Part shown: positions 54,770-62,982 of the stretch, piece by piece
Layout: every line of letters begins with the position of its first letter
Numbering within the stretch: position 1 is the stretch's first letter
Origin: CAYTIB01 sp964437725
GTDB lineage: Bacteria > UBA8248 > JACPRG01 > G963555815
DNA: 64,000 nucleotides
Direction of reading: 5' to 3'
NCBI GenBank assembly: GCA_964437725.1
Contig: CAYTIB010000048.1
Coordinates: forward strand, 43,728-107,727
Made by a program: the position numbers and the translations under genes
The notes under the pieces: model-generated
What the model saw: the letters and a program-made list of their open reading frames with translations, nothing else
What the model was told of the DNA's origin: nothing
The model's database searches: none

Positions 54770-55324
54770 TTATAGCAGTGCTTCGATAAGTGCATAAGCT
54801 TTCTCACTGGACCAATCACGGAAACCAACTGCACGCCCAATTGCTTCTCCCTTACGGTTGACTAGAAAGTTCGTGGGGGTACCACGTATTGAAAACATTC
54901 CAGACACTTGAAGGCCTGGGTCCAGTAACACGGTAAACGAAGCACCATACTTTTTTAAAAAAGGCTCAACTGCGGCTTTTCCCTTTCGGTCCATGGCAAT
55001 CGCAACAACTGACAAACCTCTGTCACTGTATTTTTTATGAAGCACTTCGAGAGCCGGCCGCTCCCGCACACAAAATGTTCACCAAGTCGTCCAAAAATTT
55101 ACCAAAACGATTTTTCCCTTGAACTGAGATAAGCTGACTTCGTGGCCAACTATCGTCGGAAGCTTAAAATCTGGGATGGCAATGGGTTTCGGGAAACGGG
55201 CAACTCTGAAATCTGAAAACAGCTTCTTATCAGGGTCACCTGCGGAAAAGTTCAGGCCAGGGAAAGCAAACATAAAAAAAGAAACAACAATACATACCCT
55301 CAAAAAACGAACGGAAAATCCCAA
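54770..55324 (-). CDS. TlpA-like periplasmic thioredoxin with in-frame UGA at the redox site (probable selenoprotein)
   Basis: One continuous 185-codon frame, broken only by TGA at 55081-55079 (codon 82). The N-terminus is a signal or membrane anchor (residues 1-26). FKGKIVLVNFWTTW-(UGA)-TFCVRERPAL places the UGA exactly where TlpA/ResA proteins have the first Cys of WCxxC, giving UxxC if read as selenocysteine. After it the fold is intact: VVAIAMDRKG, VLLDPGLQ and the cis-Pro in RGTPTNFLVNRKGEAIG. GGGAG is 8 nt before the TTG start. A hairpin follows the UGA, and ccdA is next in the operon. The alternative is a nonsense mutation of a TGC or TGT Cys codon. Confidence 0.82.
55048..55066 (-). 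promoter_or_regulatory. Candidate bacterial SECIS hairpin
   Basis: Starting 13 nt after the in-frame UGA, CGGGAGC pairs with GCTCTCG (7 bp, one G-T) around the loop GGCCG. Position and size resemble the upper stem-loop of bacterial SECIS elements, which SelB binds with a G in the apical loop about 16-37 nt from the UGA. A bulged U, seen in the E. coli fdhF element, is not present. Confidence 0.5.
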
Positions 55325-55535
55325 GAGATCTTCTCCCTTTCAAACCGATGAACTCCATGGCTTAATTCTAAGGCCTACAATGCTAATTGAATCTATATTT
55401 TCTTAACTACCTCGCCGGTCCGATTACCCGCCCATTCAAACCTGCGGAGAACATAAGCCCTTGATTTAAATTTGCCTCGGTGAGCTTACCAAAATCAGAG
55501 GATGTAGACTCATAGAGAAACACAAACCCACTACA

Positions 55536-56480
55536 TTACTGTAGCTTTGCTAAAATCTTGAGATGAGCTTCAACGGATCCCATAAGGCCCTCTAAATCGT
55601 AGCCTCCTTCCAGGAGGGAAACGACACGACCGTGCGCATACTTCTCAGCAACCTCCATAACAACCCGGGTTAGCTCGACAAACCCCTCTTCGGTAAGCTG
55701 AAGCTGAGCTAGCGGGTCACGCTGGTGCCCGTCAAAACCCGCTGAGATAAGAACAAACTCAGGCTGAAACAAATCAGCAACCGGTACAAGTTTTTCACGA
55801 AAGGCAAAAACAACTTCCTTGTTCCCCGCCATTGAAGGTATCGGAATATTAACCGTAAATCCTTCTCCTGCATTCGCTCCGGTTTCCTCAGCCGAACCTG
55901 TTCCTGGATAAAATGGATACTGGTGCATACTAAAAAATAGGACAGAGGGATCTGAATAGAAAATGTCTTGTGTTCCATTACCGTGGTGCACGTCCCAGTC
56001 GACGACGAGAATGCGCTTCAAGTCAAATTTTTCCTGAAGATACCGAGCGGCAATGGCGACATTATTGAATAGACAAAAACCCATTGCGCGCCCTGCAAGA
56101 GCATGATGACCTGGTGGACGTACAGCTGCGAAGGCATTTTTGACTCCACCCCCCATGACAACATCCACTGCAGCGAGGGCGCCGCCAACAGCTAGCTTAG
56201 CAACGTAATAGCTATTTGAAGAAAGGCGTGTGTCCTGATCCAACGCCGAAGGAGCTTCAACTGCAGCCTGTTCAATGAGTCGGACATATTCAGAAGGATG
56301 AACAAGTTCAATCCATTTTTCATCGGCCGGTTCGGGCATAATCCTCAAAAAATTTTTCGAGAAATCTGCTTTCTCTAGATGGGAAAGTAAGGCTCGAACA
56401 CGGTCGGGACACTCGGGGTGCGTGGCCCCGGGATCGTGTAAGACAAAGTCTGGGTGGGATATGAATGCTGTTCTTGCCAA
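55536..56480 (-). CDS. Histone deacetylase/acetoin utilisation (AcuC)-like family protein
   Basis: About 314 residues. RPPGHHA and VVDWDVHHGNGTQDIFY contain the zinc and catalytic residues of class II HDAC-like amidohydrolases; HPECPDRVRALLSHLE, YVAKLAVGGAL and SAGFDGHQRDPLAQLQLTEEGF complete the pattern. In bacteria such enzymes deacetylate polyamines, acetyl-CoA synthetase lysines or small amides. I prefer the TTG at 56480, with AAGGA 6 nt upstream and the family start just after; a TTG at 56519 adds 13 residues. No close functional link to neighbours. Confidence 0.9.
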   Translation of the reverse strand: MARTAFISHPDFVLHDPGATHPECPDRVRALLSHLEKADFSKNFLRIMPEPADEKWIELVHPSEYVRLIEQAAVEAPSALDQDTRLSSNSYYVAKLAVGGALAAVDVVMGGGVKNAFAAVRPPGHHALAGRAMGFCLFNNVAIAARYLQEKFDLKRILVVDWDVHHGNGTQDIFYSDPSVLFFSMHQYPFYPGTGSAEETGANAGEGFTVNIPIPSMAGNKEVVFAFREKLVPVADLFQPEFVLISAGFDGHQRDPLAQLQLTEEGFVELTRVVMEVAEKYAHGRVVSLLEGGYDLEGLMGSVEAHLKILAKLQ

Positions 56481-56807
56481 ACCGGCTTCCTTTATTTCAC
56501 TCACAGCAAATGCACCCAAAAACAGCGCAAAGGGAAAACAATAGAAAAACCCTACCGAGAATAGCAGCGTGGTAACGGTTTTCTTGAAAATATTCGGTTC
56601 TTTCTCAACACTTCAAAAGACAATCTTCAAAAAGCAATTTGACCACGTTTGCCTCTCCTCCGCAAAGAGAGAACGGGAAATAGGTGTTCTACACCGCAGC
56701 GAAAATCGTTTAGATAAGGTACTAAGGCAAAGATGGGCGTTCGCGAAGGCCCATGTTATGATTCTTGGGACACTTACAGAAAATTACAATTTACGCCGGA
56801 GGTGGAC

Positions 56808-58433
56808 ATGAGCCAGTCGCTCCGATCTACAACCTACTACCAAGATCTTCGTGAATATATCGTAACATTAGAAAAATGCGACCTCTTACATCGTATAACC
56901 GAACCAGTTAACAAAGACACTGAACTTATGCCTCTTGTCCGTTGGCAATTCCGGGGACTTCCCGAGAGCCAACGCAAAGCTTTTTTATTCGAAAACGTTA
57001 CGGATAGTCGCGGCCAAAAATTTTATACTCCTGTCGCTGTGGCCGTAACGGCCATTTCCCGAAAAATGTATGCTCTCGGAATGGGCTGTGAGGAACACGA
57101 AACAGCAGACCGATGGGTAGAGGCCCGTAAAACACCTGTACCCCCCGAGATTGTCGTAAAAGCACCTGTTCAGGAGGAAGTCCACTTTGCCTCCAATTTC
57201 GATCGTGAGCACGGTGGATTGGACGAATTTCCCATCCCGATTTCTTCCCCTGGCCTTGACCCAGCTCCGTTTATTACAGCTGCATGCTGGGTCGCGAAAG
57301 ATCCCGAAACGGGTATCCGGAACCTTGGAACATACCGTGCGCACCTCAAGGCCCCTGACAAAACCGGACTTCTAGCATACGAGCAATCCGACTTGATCGT
57401 CCTCATCCGAAGGGCCAAAAAATTGGGGATGAAGGCACTGCCCATAGCTGCGATCCTAGGATGCACACCCAATATTTGCATGGCCAGCGCTGCGAAGCTA
57501 CCGATGGAAGTGGACGAGCTAGCCGTCGCAGGAGGAATCTCTCGAGAACCACTTCAGCTGGTGACATGCAAAACATGTGACCTGGAGGTCCCCGCCACTG
57601 CGGAAATAGTTATCGAGGGAGAAATCCCCATCGACTACTTAGAACCGGAAGCACCCTTTGGGGAATATACCGGCTTCTTCGGCCTTCGAGGGATGGCGCC
57701 AGTTTTTAACGTTAAAGCTATCACCCACCGTAAAGATCCGATTACTCAAGTCTTCATCAGTCAGATGCCACCAAGCGAGTCCAGTAAGTTGCGTCAGATT
57801 GCTTACGAGTCGAATTACTATAAATTTCTCCGTTACGACTGCCACAACATAGCCGTTAAACAGGTCTCCTTTCACGAGATGGGCGGTTCTCACCAGTTCA
57901 TTGCTATCCGCGTGGACAAAGAAAATCCAGCGCAAGCATGGCAGGCCCTCTACGCCGCATCCTCCTATTCTCCCACCTACGGAAAGATTATTGTGGCAGT
58001 TGATGACGACATTGATCCTGCGGATGCAGAATCCATCTTGTGGGCAATGAGTTTTCGATTAATACCTGAACGTGACATCCGTTTTGTCTCGGGTAAGGGT
58101 AGTAACTTGGACCCAGCCAGTGCACCCCCAGAAGCGTCTGCTGCCGAACGTTTCTATCCAGGAACCACAGGTCTCTCCGCCGTTCTGATCGACGCAACCC
58201 GAAAGCATCCGTATCCGTCTGTCTCTCTACCCAAGCAGGAGCACATGGAAAAAGCCAAGGAACTTTGGGAACGGATCGGCTTGCCACCGCTATCCCCTCG
58301 CATTCCCTGGTTCGGCTATCCTCTAGGTGACTGGTCTGATGAGTACGATGAAGACGCCCAACGTGCGGTCGAGGGGCAATATTACGAAACAGGGAAAAGA
58401 TTGGCTGAAGGAGGCATTACAGAAGAAATTTAA
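56808..58433 (+). CDS. UbiD family decarboxylase (copy 2)
   Basis: About 541 residues. The ATG at 56808 is chosen because GGAGGTGGAC lies right before it; the frame is open to 56733. YYQDLREYIVTLEKCDLLHRITEPVNKDTELMPLVRWQF, then FPIPISSPGLDPAPFITAACWVAKDPETGIRNLGTYRAHLKAPD, LEVPATAEIVIEGEIP and PEAPFGEYTGFFGLRG carry the prFMN-binding and catalytic acidic residues, and IVAVDDDIDPADAES the C-terminal part. The family decarboxylates aromatic acids. It is the only UbiD copy on the plus strand. Confidence 0.93.
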   Translation: MSQSLRSTTYYQDLREYIVTLEKCDLLHRITEPVNKDTELMPLVRWQFRGLPESQRKAFLFENVTDSRGQKFYTPVAVAVTAISRKMYALGMGCEEHETADRWVEARKTPVPPEIVVKAPVQEEVHFASNFDREHGGLDEFPIPISSPGLDPAPFITAACWVAKDPETGIRNLGTYRAHLKAPDKTGLLAYEQSDLIVLIRRAKKLGMKALPIAAILGCTPNICMASAAKLPMEVDELAVAGGISREPLQLVTCKTCDLEVPATAEIVIEGEIPIDYLEPEAPFGEYTGFFGLRGMAPVFNVKAITHRKDPITQVFISQMPPSESSKLRQIAYESNYYKFLRYDCHNIAVKQVSFHEMGGSHQFIAIRVDKENPAQAWQALYAASSYSPTYGKIIVAVDDDIDPADAESILWAMSFRLIPERDIRFVSGKGSNLDPASAPPEASAAERFYPGTTGLSAVLIDATRKHPYPSVSLPKQEHMEKAKELWERIGLPPLSPRIPWFGYPLGDWSDEYDEDAQRAVEGQYYETGKRLAEGGITEEI

Positions 58434-58656
58434 AGAATTCTGTTGTTCATTAATCAGGAAACCAGATCGGCCTCACACCTTGATAACCACGGCGGAAATT
58501 CCAGGAAGACCTCGTGCCACCGAGTCCAGAAGACTCCGGGATCAAATCGGGATTCACTAGCTTGTCTTCTATAAAGTGTTCTGAAAATAGGGACATTAGC
58601 GAATATACCAATTCCGCAATCTTTTCTTTTAACTAGTAGGTGATAAAAAGTAATGG

Positions 58657-60111
58657 TTAATCTCGAAACACATCCGGGAATTTTTCGCGGATGGCTTGCA
58701 AATCTTCTGGATCGGATACAGCCACAGCAGGAAATTTGTCAATCCACTCAAAGGGGCGACAAGCATCGATAATCGCTCGGGAGGCTTTTGGAAGTTTTTT
58801 GTCGGGATTCAAGGGATCAGCCGGACTTCCCCAGGCCCGCCGTACAAAATCAATATCTTCAGACGGGTCTGACCGAGTGCACATTGCCCATACCACTTCT
58901 TTTAGGTCGGTGGGATCTATGTCCTCATCTACTACGATAACGTAGCGACCCATGTATGCCCCAGCATGACATTGTGAAGCCACAAAACCTGCCATTCGTG
59001 CATGTCCCAAAAACTGCTGTTTTATGGAAACAGTTATCCAAAGCCGCCCACCACCCGACTCATCACACCAAACTCCTTGAACCGCCGGAACTCCCGCCTT
59101 GACTAGTGCGTCAAAGATTAGTGCAGACTTCATCACCGAACGAAAGTAGGAATAATCGTGCGGCGGTTTTCCGGGAGGCGAACCAAGAATAATCGGGTTA
59201 TTTCGGTGTAGGACGGCTTCGACCTTCACGAGAAACGCTGGGTACTCACTCCCTGAGTAGTAACCGTGCCACTCACCAAAGGGTCCATCGGTAACACGCT
59301 CGTTTTCATCCAGAAACCCTTCAAGAACGATCTCCCCATAAGCGGGAATGGGAAGCCCTGTCACTTTTCCTTCCACCACCGGATAACGATCACCGGAAAT
59401 GGCTCCGGCATAATTCAACTCGCTCACACCAGTGGGAACCTCAATTCCAGACAGGATAGCCAATAAGGGGTCGTGACCAACAGAGACAGCAACCGGGCAC
59501 CGCTCACCTTGCGCAAAATACTTCTTCGCAAACTGGACTCCGTGCTTTCCTGGTATTACCATCACCGAGATGTGCTGGCTATCAACCACCTGGACACGAT
59601 AAGCGCCCAAGTTTACAACCCCTGTCTCGGGGTCACGAATCATTACTGCATCTCCGGTTCCGATAAAACGTCCACCGTCATGCTTGTGCCAAAAAGGAGC
59701 AGGAAAGAGATCAAGATTGACCTGATTCCCTAACAACACGTTTTCCATAACGGGGCCATCCGAAAGCAATTTGGGAGGAAGTTCCTGTGCATGGGCCTCC
59801 CAATCTATCGGCTTCCCGCGTAAGGCTTCCACTAGGCTTGCATTAGTGAATTCACTTCCCATTCGAAGAGCTACACCTAAACGTCGTGGGGAATTGGAAG
59901 CGCCTGTAAGGACCCTAAATCCTTTCGGATAATCCGGAATTTCGTCGAAGAGCAAGGCCGGGCTTTTGGACTGTCTGTAGTTTGCCTCAGATAATGACCC
60001 GATTTCTAAATTCCAATGCGCGCCCCGAACGGTCTTCAACTCCCCTAGATTTCCCACAACTCCTAGCCAATTCCTCAGATCAATAATTTCACTAAATCGA
60101 TTTTGTTTCAT
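58657..60111 (-). CDS. UbiD family decarboxylase (copy 3)
   Basis: About 484 residues. DLFPAPFWHKHDGGRFIGTGDAVMIRDPETGVVNLGAYRVQV is the prFMN-binding region; GDRYPVVEGKVTGLPIPAYGEIVLEGFLDE and VTDGPFGEWHGYYSGSE hold the catalytic residues, and VIVVDEDIDPTDLKEVVWAM the C-terminal segment. It lies convergent to copy 2 across 223 nt of plain non-coding sequence. ATG at 60111 has AGGA 8 nt upstream; an ATG at 60138 would add nine residues. It could act with copy 2 on different substrates, since they are only distantly alike. Confidence 0.93.
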   Translation of the reverse strand: MKQNRFSEIIDLRNWLGVVGNLGELKTVRGAHWNLEIGSLSEANYRQSKSPALLFDEIPDYPKGFRVLTGASNSPRRLGVALRMGSEFTNASLVEALRGKPIDWEAHAQELPPKLLSDGPVMENVLLGNQVNLDLFPAPFWHKHDGGRFIGTGDAVMIRDPETGVVNLGAYRVQVVDSQHISVMVIPGKHGVQFAKKYFAQGERCPVAVSVGHDPLLAILSGIEVPTGVSELNYAGAISGDRYPVVEGKVTGLPIPAYGEIVLEGFLDENERVTDGPFGEWHGYYSGSEYPAFLVKVEAVLHRNNPIILGSPPGKPPHDYSYFRSVMKSALIFDALVKAGVPAVQGVWCDESGGGRLWITVSIKQQFLGHARMAGFVASQCHAGAYMGRYVIVVDEDIDPTDLKEVVWAMCTRSDPSEDIDFVRRAWGSPADPLNPDKKLPKASRAIIDACRPFEWIDKFPAVAVSDPEDLQAIREKFPDVFRD

Positions 60112-60363
60112 TCGCCCATTCCTAATGATCGAAGACACGCCGAAAGCATTACATCAACCTGTGGCACAATGGGGAATCTTTTCCGGTTTATTTCAACCCA
60201 CTAAGGGAATATTCAAAATCAATCGGGTCCCAACAAGGGTAAAGCCATTATGCCCAGTCCCTAATACGATCGCGTCATATTCGCTTCTTAACGCCACACC
60301 ATTTTCCCTTGCATCTAAAATTCTGAGAAATCAAATGCAGAACATTTTACTAGGGTTAATCCA

Positions 60364-61935
60364 TCATACCCACCATTTGGGGATATCTAAATCTTCAGCG
60401 ATGATGTTGGCTGCGTGAAAGGCTGTCGCGCCAACCACCCCCCCCCCTGGGTGCACACAGGAGCCACAATAGTAAAGCCCCTCAATCGGTGTCCTGTACT
60501 CTGCGAGTTCAGGAACGGAAGAAAAGTATTTACCTCTTTGATAAATAATTTCCCCCATATGAACAGCACCTTTATCGAGATTGCCAACTTGCCGCTCGAT
60601 ATCTGCGGGCGATATTACCTGGGCGTCAAGAATTTCTCCATTACTCAAATCCACCAATTCCTTAAACCGATCGACTGCTAAATCACGGAATGAATCCTTA
60701 ACGCCATCCCATCCGTCAACCCCGCTTTCGCCTACCCGATATGGAACCGGTGCCCACAAAACCACGGTATTACCACCATCGGGCGCATGAAGCGGATCGT
60801 AAACTGTGGGGATACTAGCTGATATACAGACAGGCTCCGGCACGTGATCTGAATCCACGGCAGTCCACAAATCCGCCCATCCATCTGGAGACTCCGGCCC
60901 AAAGTCCACTTTAAACGCCCGGTTTAATTCTATCGGGCGGTCCTTATAGGAAACCGACCCCTCTAAGGCAAGGTGTACACTAAGAATCCCAAATGGAGCA
61001 GAATGAAACGCACCGATATTTTCAGCTACACCCGGAGGCAGGTGGTTCTTTCCGATCAACTCGAGAAACACCTCTTCTAGTCCCAGAGCACCAATTACGC
61101 ATTTTCGAGCATTTAGCCGGGTCCCATCGGCTAGCTCTACTCCCACTGCCCGTCCACTCTCGAGAATAATCCGGCGATAATCGTAAACAGTTTTAGTTTC
61201 TCCTTCGGCAGCTACCATCGCCCGCCACAAAGCGTGAGCCATAACATGTGGGCCACCATCCACCAAAAGCATCATCGATTCAGCCTGTGCTACGGCCAAA
61301 AGGACAACATGGCCAAGCCCGGGGACGTCATCCCGAAGACCTCGCGTTATGGGAAGCTGATTAAGATAGAAGGCTTCGATCGCCGGATCTTTAAAGAGTC
61401 GATTTGCCGCTTCTCGCGCTGTTAGGTTAATAAACTCCTCAACCTCCCTAGCCTCAGGGGAATCTATGCAGTTGGCCAGTGGATCTGAACCATTTTGCGG
61501 TCTTTCGTAAAGCGCCGGCACCAATTCCTCGCGGAGAAATCTCCCTAAACGTCGGTTTACATCCTGTACTGTCTGGGCATCCTTTGTTGAAACTGTAGCA
61601 ATTGACTCGACTGTTTTTTGGAGATCCAACCAGCCAACTATAGTTCGACCATCCTCAAGCAAAAGCACATTTTGGGGATCAGGAGTTATGTAGTCCGCAT
61701 GGAACCGGTCAAATTCGAGATCTTTAAACGGGGCTAACCGATCCGCACCCAAGTGGTAATAAGAATGCAGGTTGTGCCAATAGCCAGGGTGAGCAAACGA
61801 CTCCGTGGACATGTCACCGCCAACTTCCAAACCTTTTTCGAGAATCACCACGTCCAACCCCGCTCGTGCAAGATAGGTTGCGGTCATCATGCCAGCATGG
61901 CCAGCGCCTATAACAATAATGTCATAATCGGTCAA
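60364..61935 (-). CDS. FAD-dependent oxidoreductase of the phytoene desaturase/PYROXD2-like family
   Basis: 523 residues. DIIVIGAGHAGMMTATYLARAGLDVVILEKG is the GxGxxG dinucleotide-binding fold with the acidic end; the C-terminus has YCGSCVHPGGGVVGATAFHAANI, the second FAD motif. The central part (GLRDDVPGLGHVVLLAVAQAESMMLLVDGGPHVMAHALWRAM) matches CrtI-like/PYROXD2 proteins. Substrate is unknown; an amine, alkene or ring oxidation role within the catabolic region is possible. ATG start; the next gene (SDR) ends 49 nt upstream on the same strand. Confidence 0.85.
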   Translation of the reverse strand: MTDYDIIVIGAGHAGMMTATYLARAGLDVVILEKGLEVGGDMSTESFAHPGYWHNLHSYYHLGADRLAPFKDLEFDRFHADYITPDPQNVLLLEDGRTIVGWLDLQKTVESIATVSTKDAQTVQDVNRRLGRFLREELVPALYERPQNGSDPLANCIDSPEAREVEEFINLTAREAANRLFKDPAIEAFYLNQLPITRGLRDDVPGLGHVVLLAVAQAESMMLLVDGGPHVMAHALWRAMVAAEGETKTVYDYRRIILESGRAVGVELADGTRLNARKCVIGALGLEEVFLELIGKNHLPPGVAENIGAFHSAPFGILSVHLALEGSVSYKDRPIELNRAFKVDFGPESPDGWADLWTAVDSDHVPEPVCISASIPTVYDPLHAPDGGNTVVLWAPVPYRVGESGVDGWDGVKDSFRDLAVDRFKELVDLSNGEILDAQVISPADIERQVGNLDKGAVHMGEIIYQRGKYFSSVPELAEYRTPIEGLYYCGSCVHPGGGVVGATAFHAANIIAEDLDIPKWWV

Positions 61936-61983
61936 AGACTTCCCCTTTGTAGTTGCTTGGCTCCGAGGCTATGGGTCTCTGAA

Positions 61984-62769
61984 TCAAACAAATACATCAC
62001 CGCCATTAACTAGTAAGGTTTGACCCGTCATGAATTCGCTCGCATCCGAAGCCAGAAAAACCACAGTGCCCACCAAATCCTCTGGCTGTTGGTGACGTTG
62101 TAATGATCGAGTACCAATGATCCGAGCTTCCATACCCTTCCACCAGTCGGCTTTGTCCGGATCCTCCATTAGACGAACGTTTGCTTCACTCATCGTGAAT
62201 CCGGGGCCAATGGAATTTACTCGAATTCTGGACTCGCCCAATTCCCGGGCTGCCGCCCGAGTCATTCCTATCACAGCTCCCTTAGATGACACGTAATGAA
62301 GAAAACCAGGAACACCATTATGGGCAGTGTCAGAGGCAAAATTGATGATAGATCCTCCTCCAATCTTGCGCATAATAGGAGCGGCCGCCTTCATACAAAG
62401 AAAGACCCCCCGAACATTGACAGCCATTACCGAATCCCATTCCTCAACCGGGATGTCTTCGAAGCGCTGATCTCTCTTGAGGTTGCTGAAAAGAGCTGCA
62501 TTGTTCACTAAGATGTCGAGTCGACCAAAACTCTCCTCCACGTCTTTCATGAGCGTTCCCACCGCAAACTCATCGGACACATCAGTTAAATAGGCCTTCG
62601 CTTGCCCCCCTGACTGGTTGATCTCCTCGGCGGCGAGACCAGGATCTTGTACATCAACCAAAGCCACGGCTGCCCCTGCATCCGAAAGGCCGGCAGCCAG
62701 TACCTTACCGATTCCCTGTGCGCCTCCAGTTACAATAGCCACTTTTCCTTTCAAATTGGATCCATCCAT
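61984..62769 (-). CDS. Short-chain dehydrogenase/reductase (classical SDR)
   Basis: 261 residues with VTGGAQGIGKVLAAGL (TGxxxGxG), the Asn in NNAALF, Ser in INFASDTAHNG and the catalytic YVSSKGAVIGM, all in classical SDR order. Asp after the second strand (VDVQDPG) suggests NAD preference. It would oxidise or reduce an alcohol or ketone. GGACGACC-like sequence before the ATG gives a fair ribosome site. It sits just upstream of the FAD oxidoreductase gene on the same strand, so they may act in one pathway. Confidence 0.93.
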   Translation of the reverse strand: MDGSNLKGKVAIVTGGAQGIGKVLAAGLSDAGAAVALVDVQDPGLAAEEINQSGGQAKAYLTDVSDEFAVGTLMKDVEESFGRLDILVNNAALFSNLKRDQRFEDIPVEEWDSVMAVNVRGVFLCMKAAAPIMRKIGGGSIINFASDTAHNGVPGFLHYVSSKGAVIGMTRAAARELGESRIRVNSIGPGFTMSEANVRLMEDPDKADWWKGMEARIIGTRSLQRHQQPEDLVGTVVFLASDASEFMTGQTLLVNGGDVFV

Positions 62770-62982
62770 TTCGGTCGTCCTCCCAATCTGCCAAACCTGA
62801 AGTAACCTTAGATCAAATCACCGGTTCTAGTTCAGGAAACATCTTTAACGATAACGGCAACTGACAAAAGTTCTTTTGGCTAAGAGCAATGTGTTCGAAA
62901 GGTGCAAAGCACGATCGAGAGTTTAACCATTACATGGGAAAATCAAGCCACCCCTACAAAAGCAGCCACCACCAATAAAATG

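Noticed and set aside
54770..55069. Treating the TlpA region as two genes or as a frameshifted pseudogene
   Set aside because: Both halves are in the same frame with only one TGA between them, so there is no frameshift. The TGA falls on the catalytic Cys, which favours selenocysteine over random damage.
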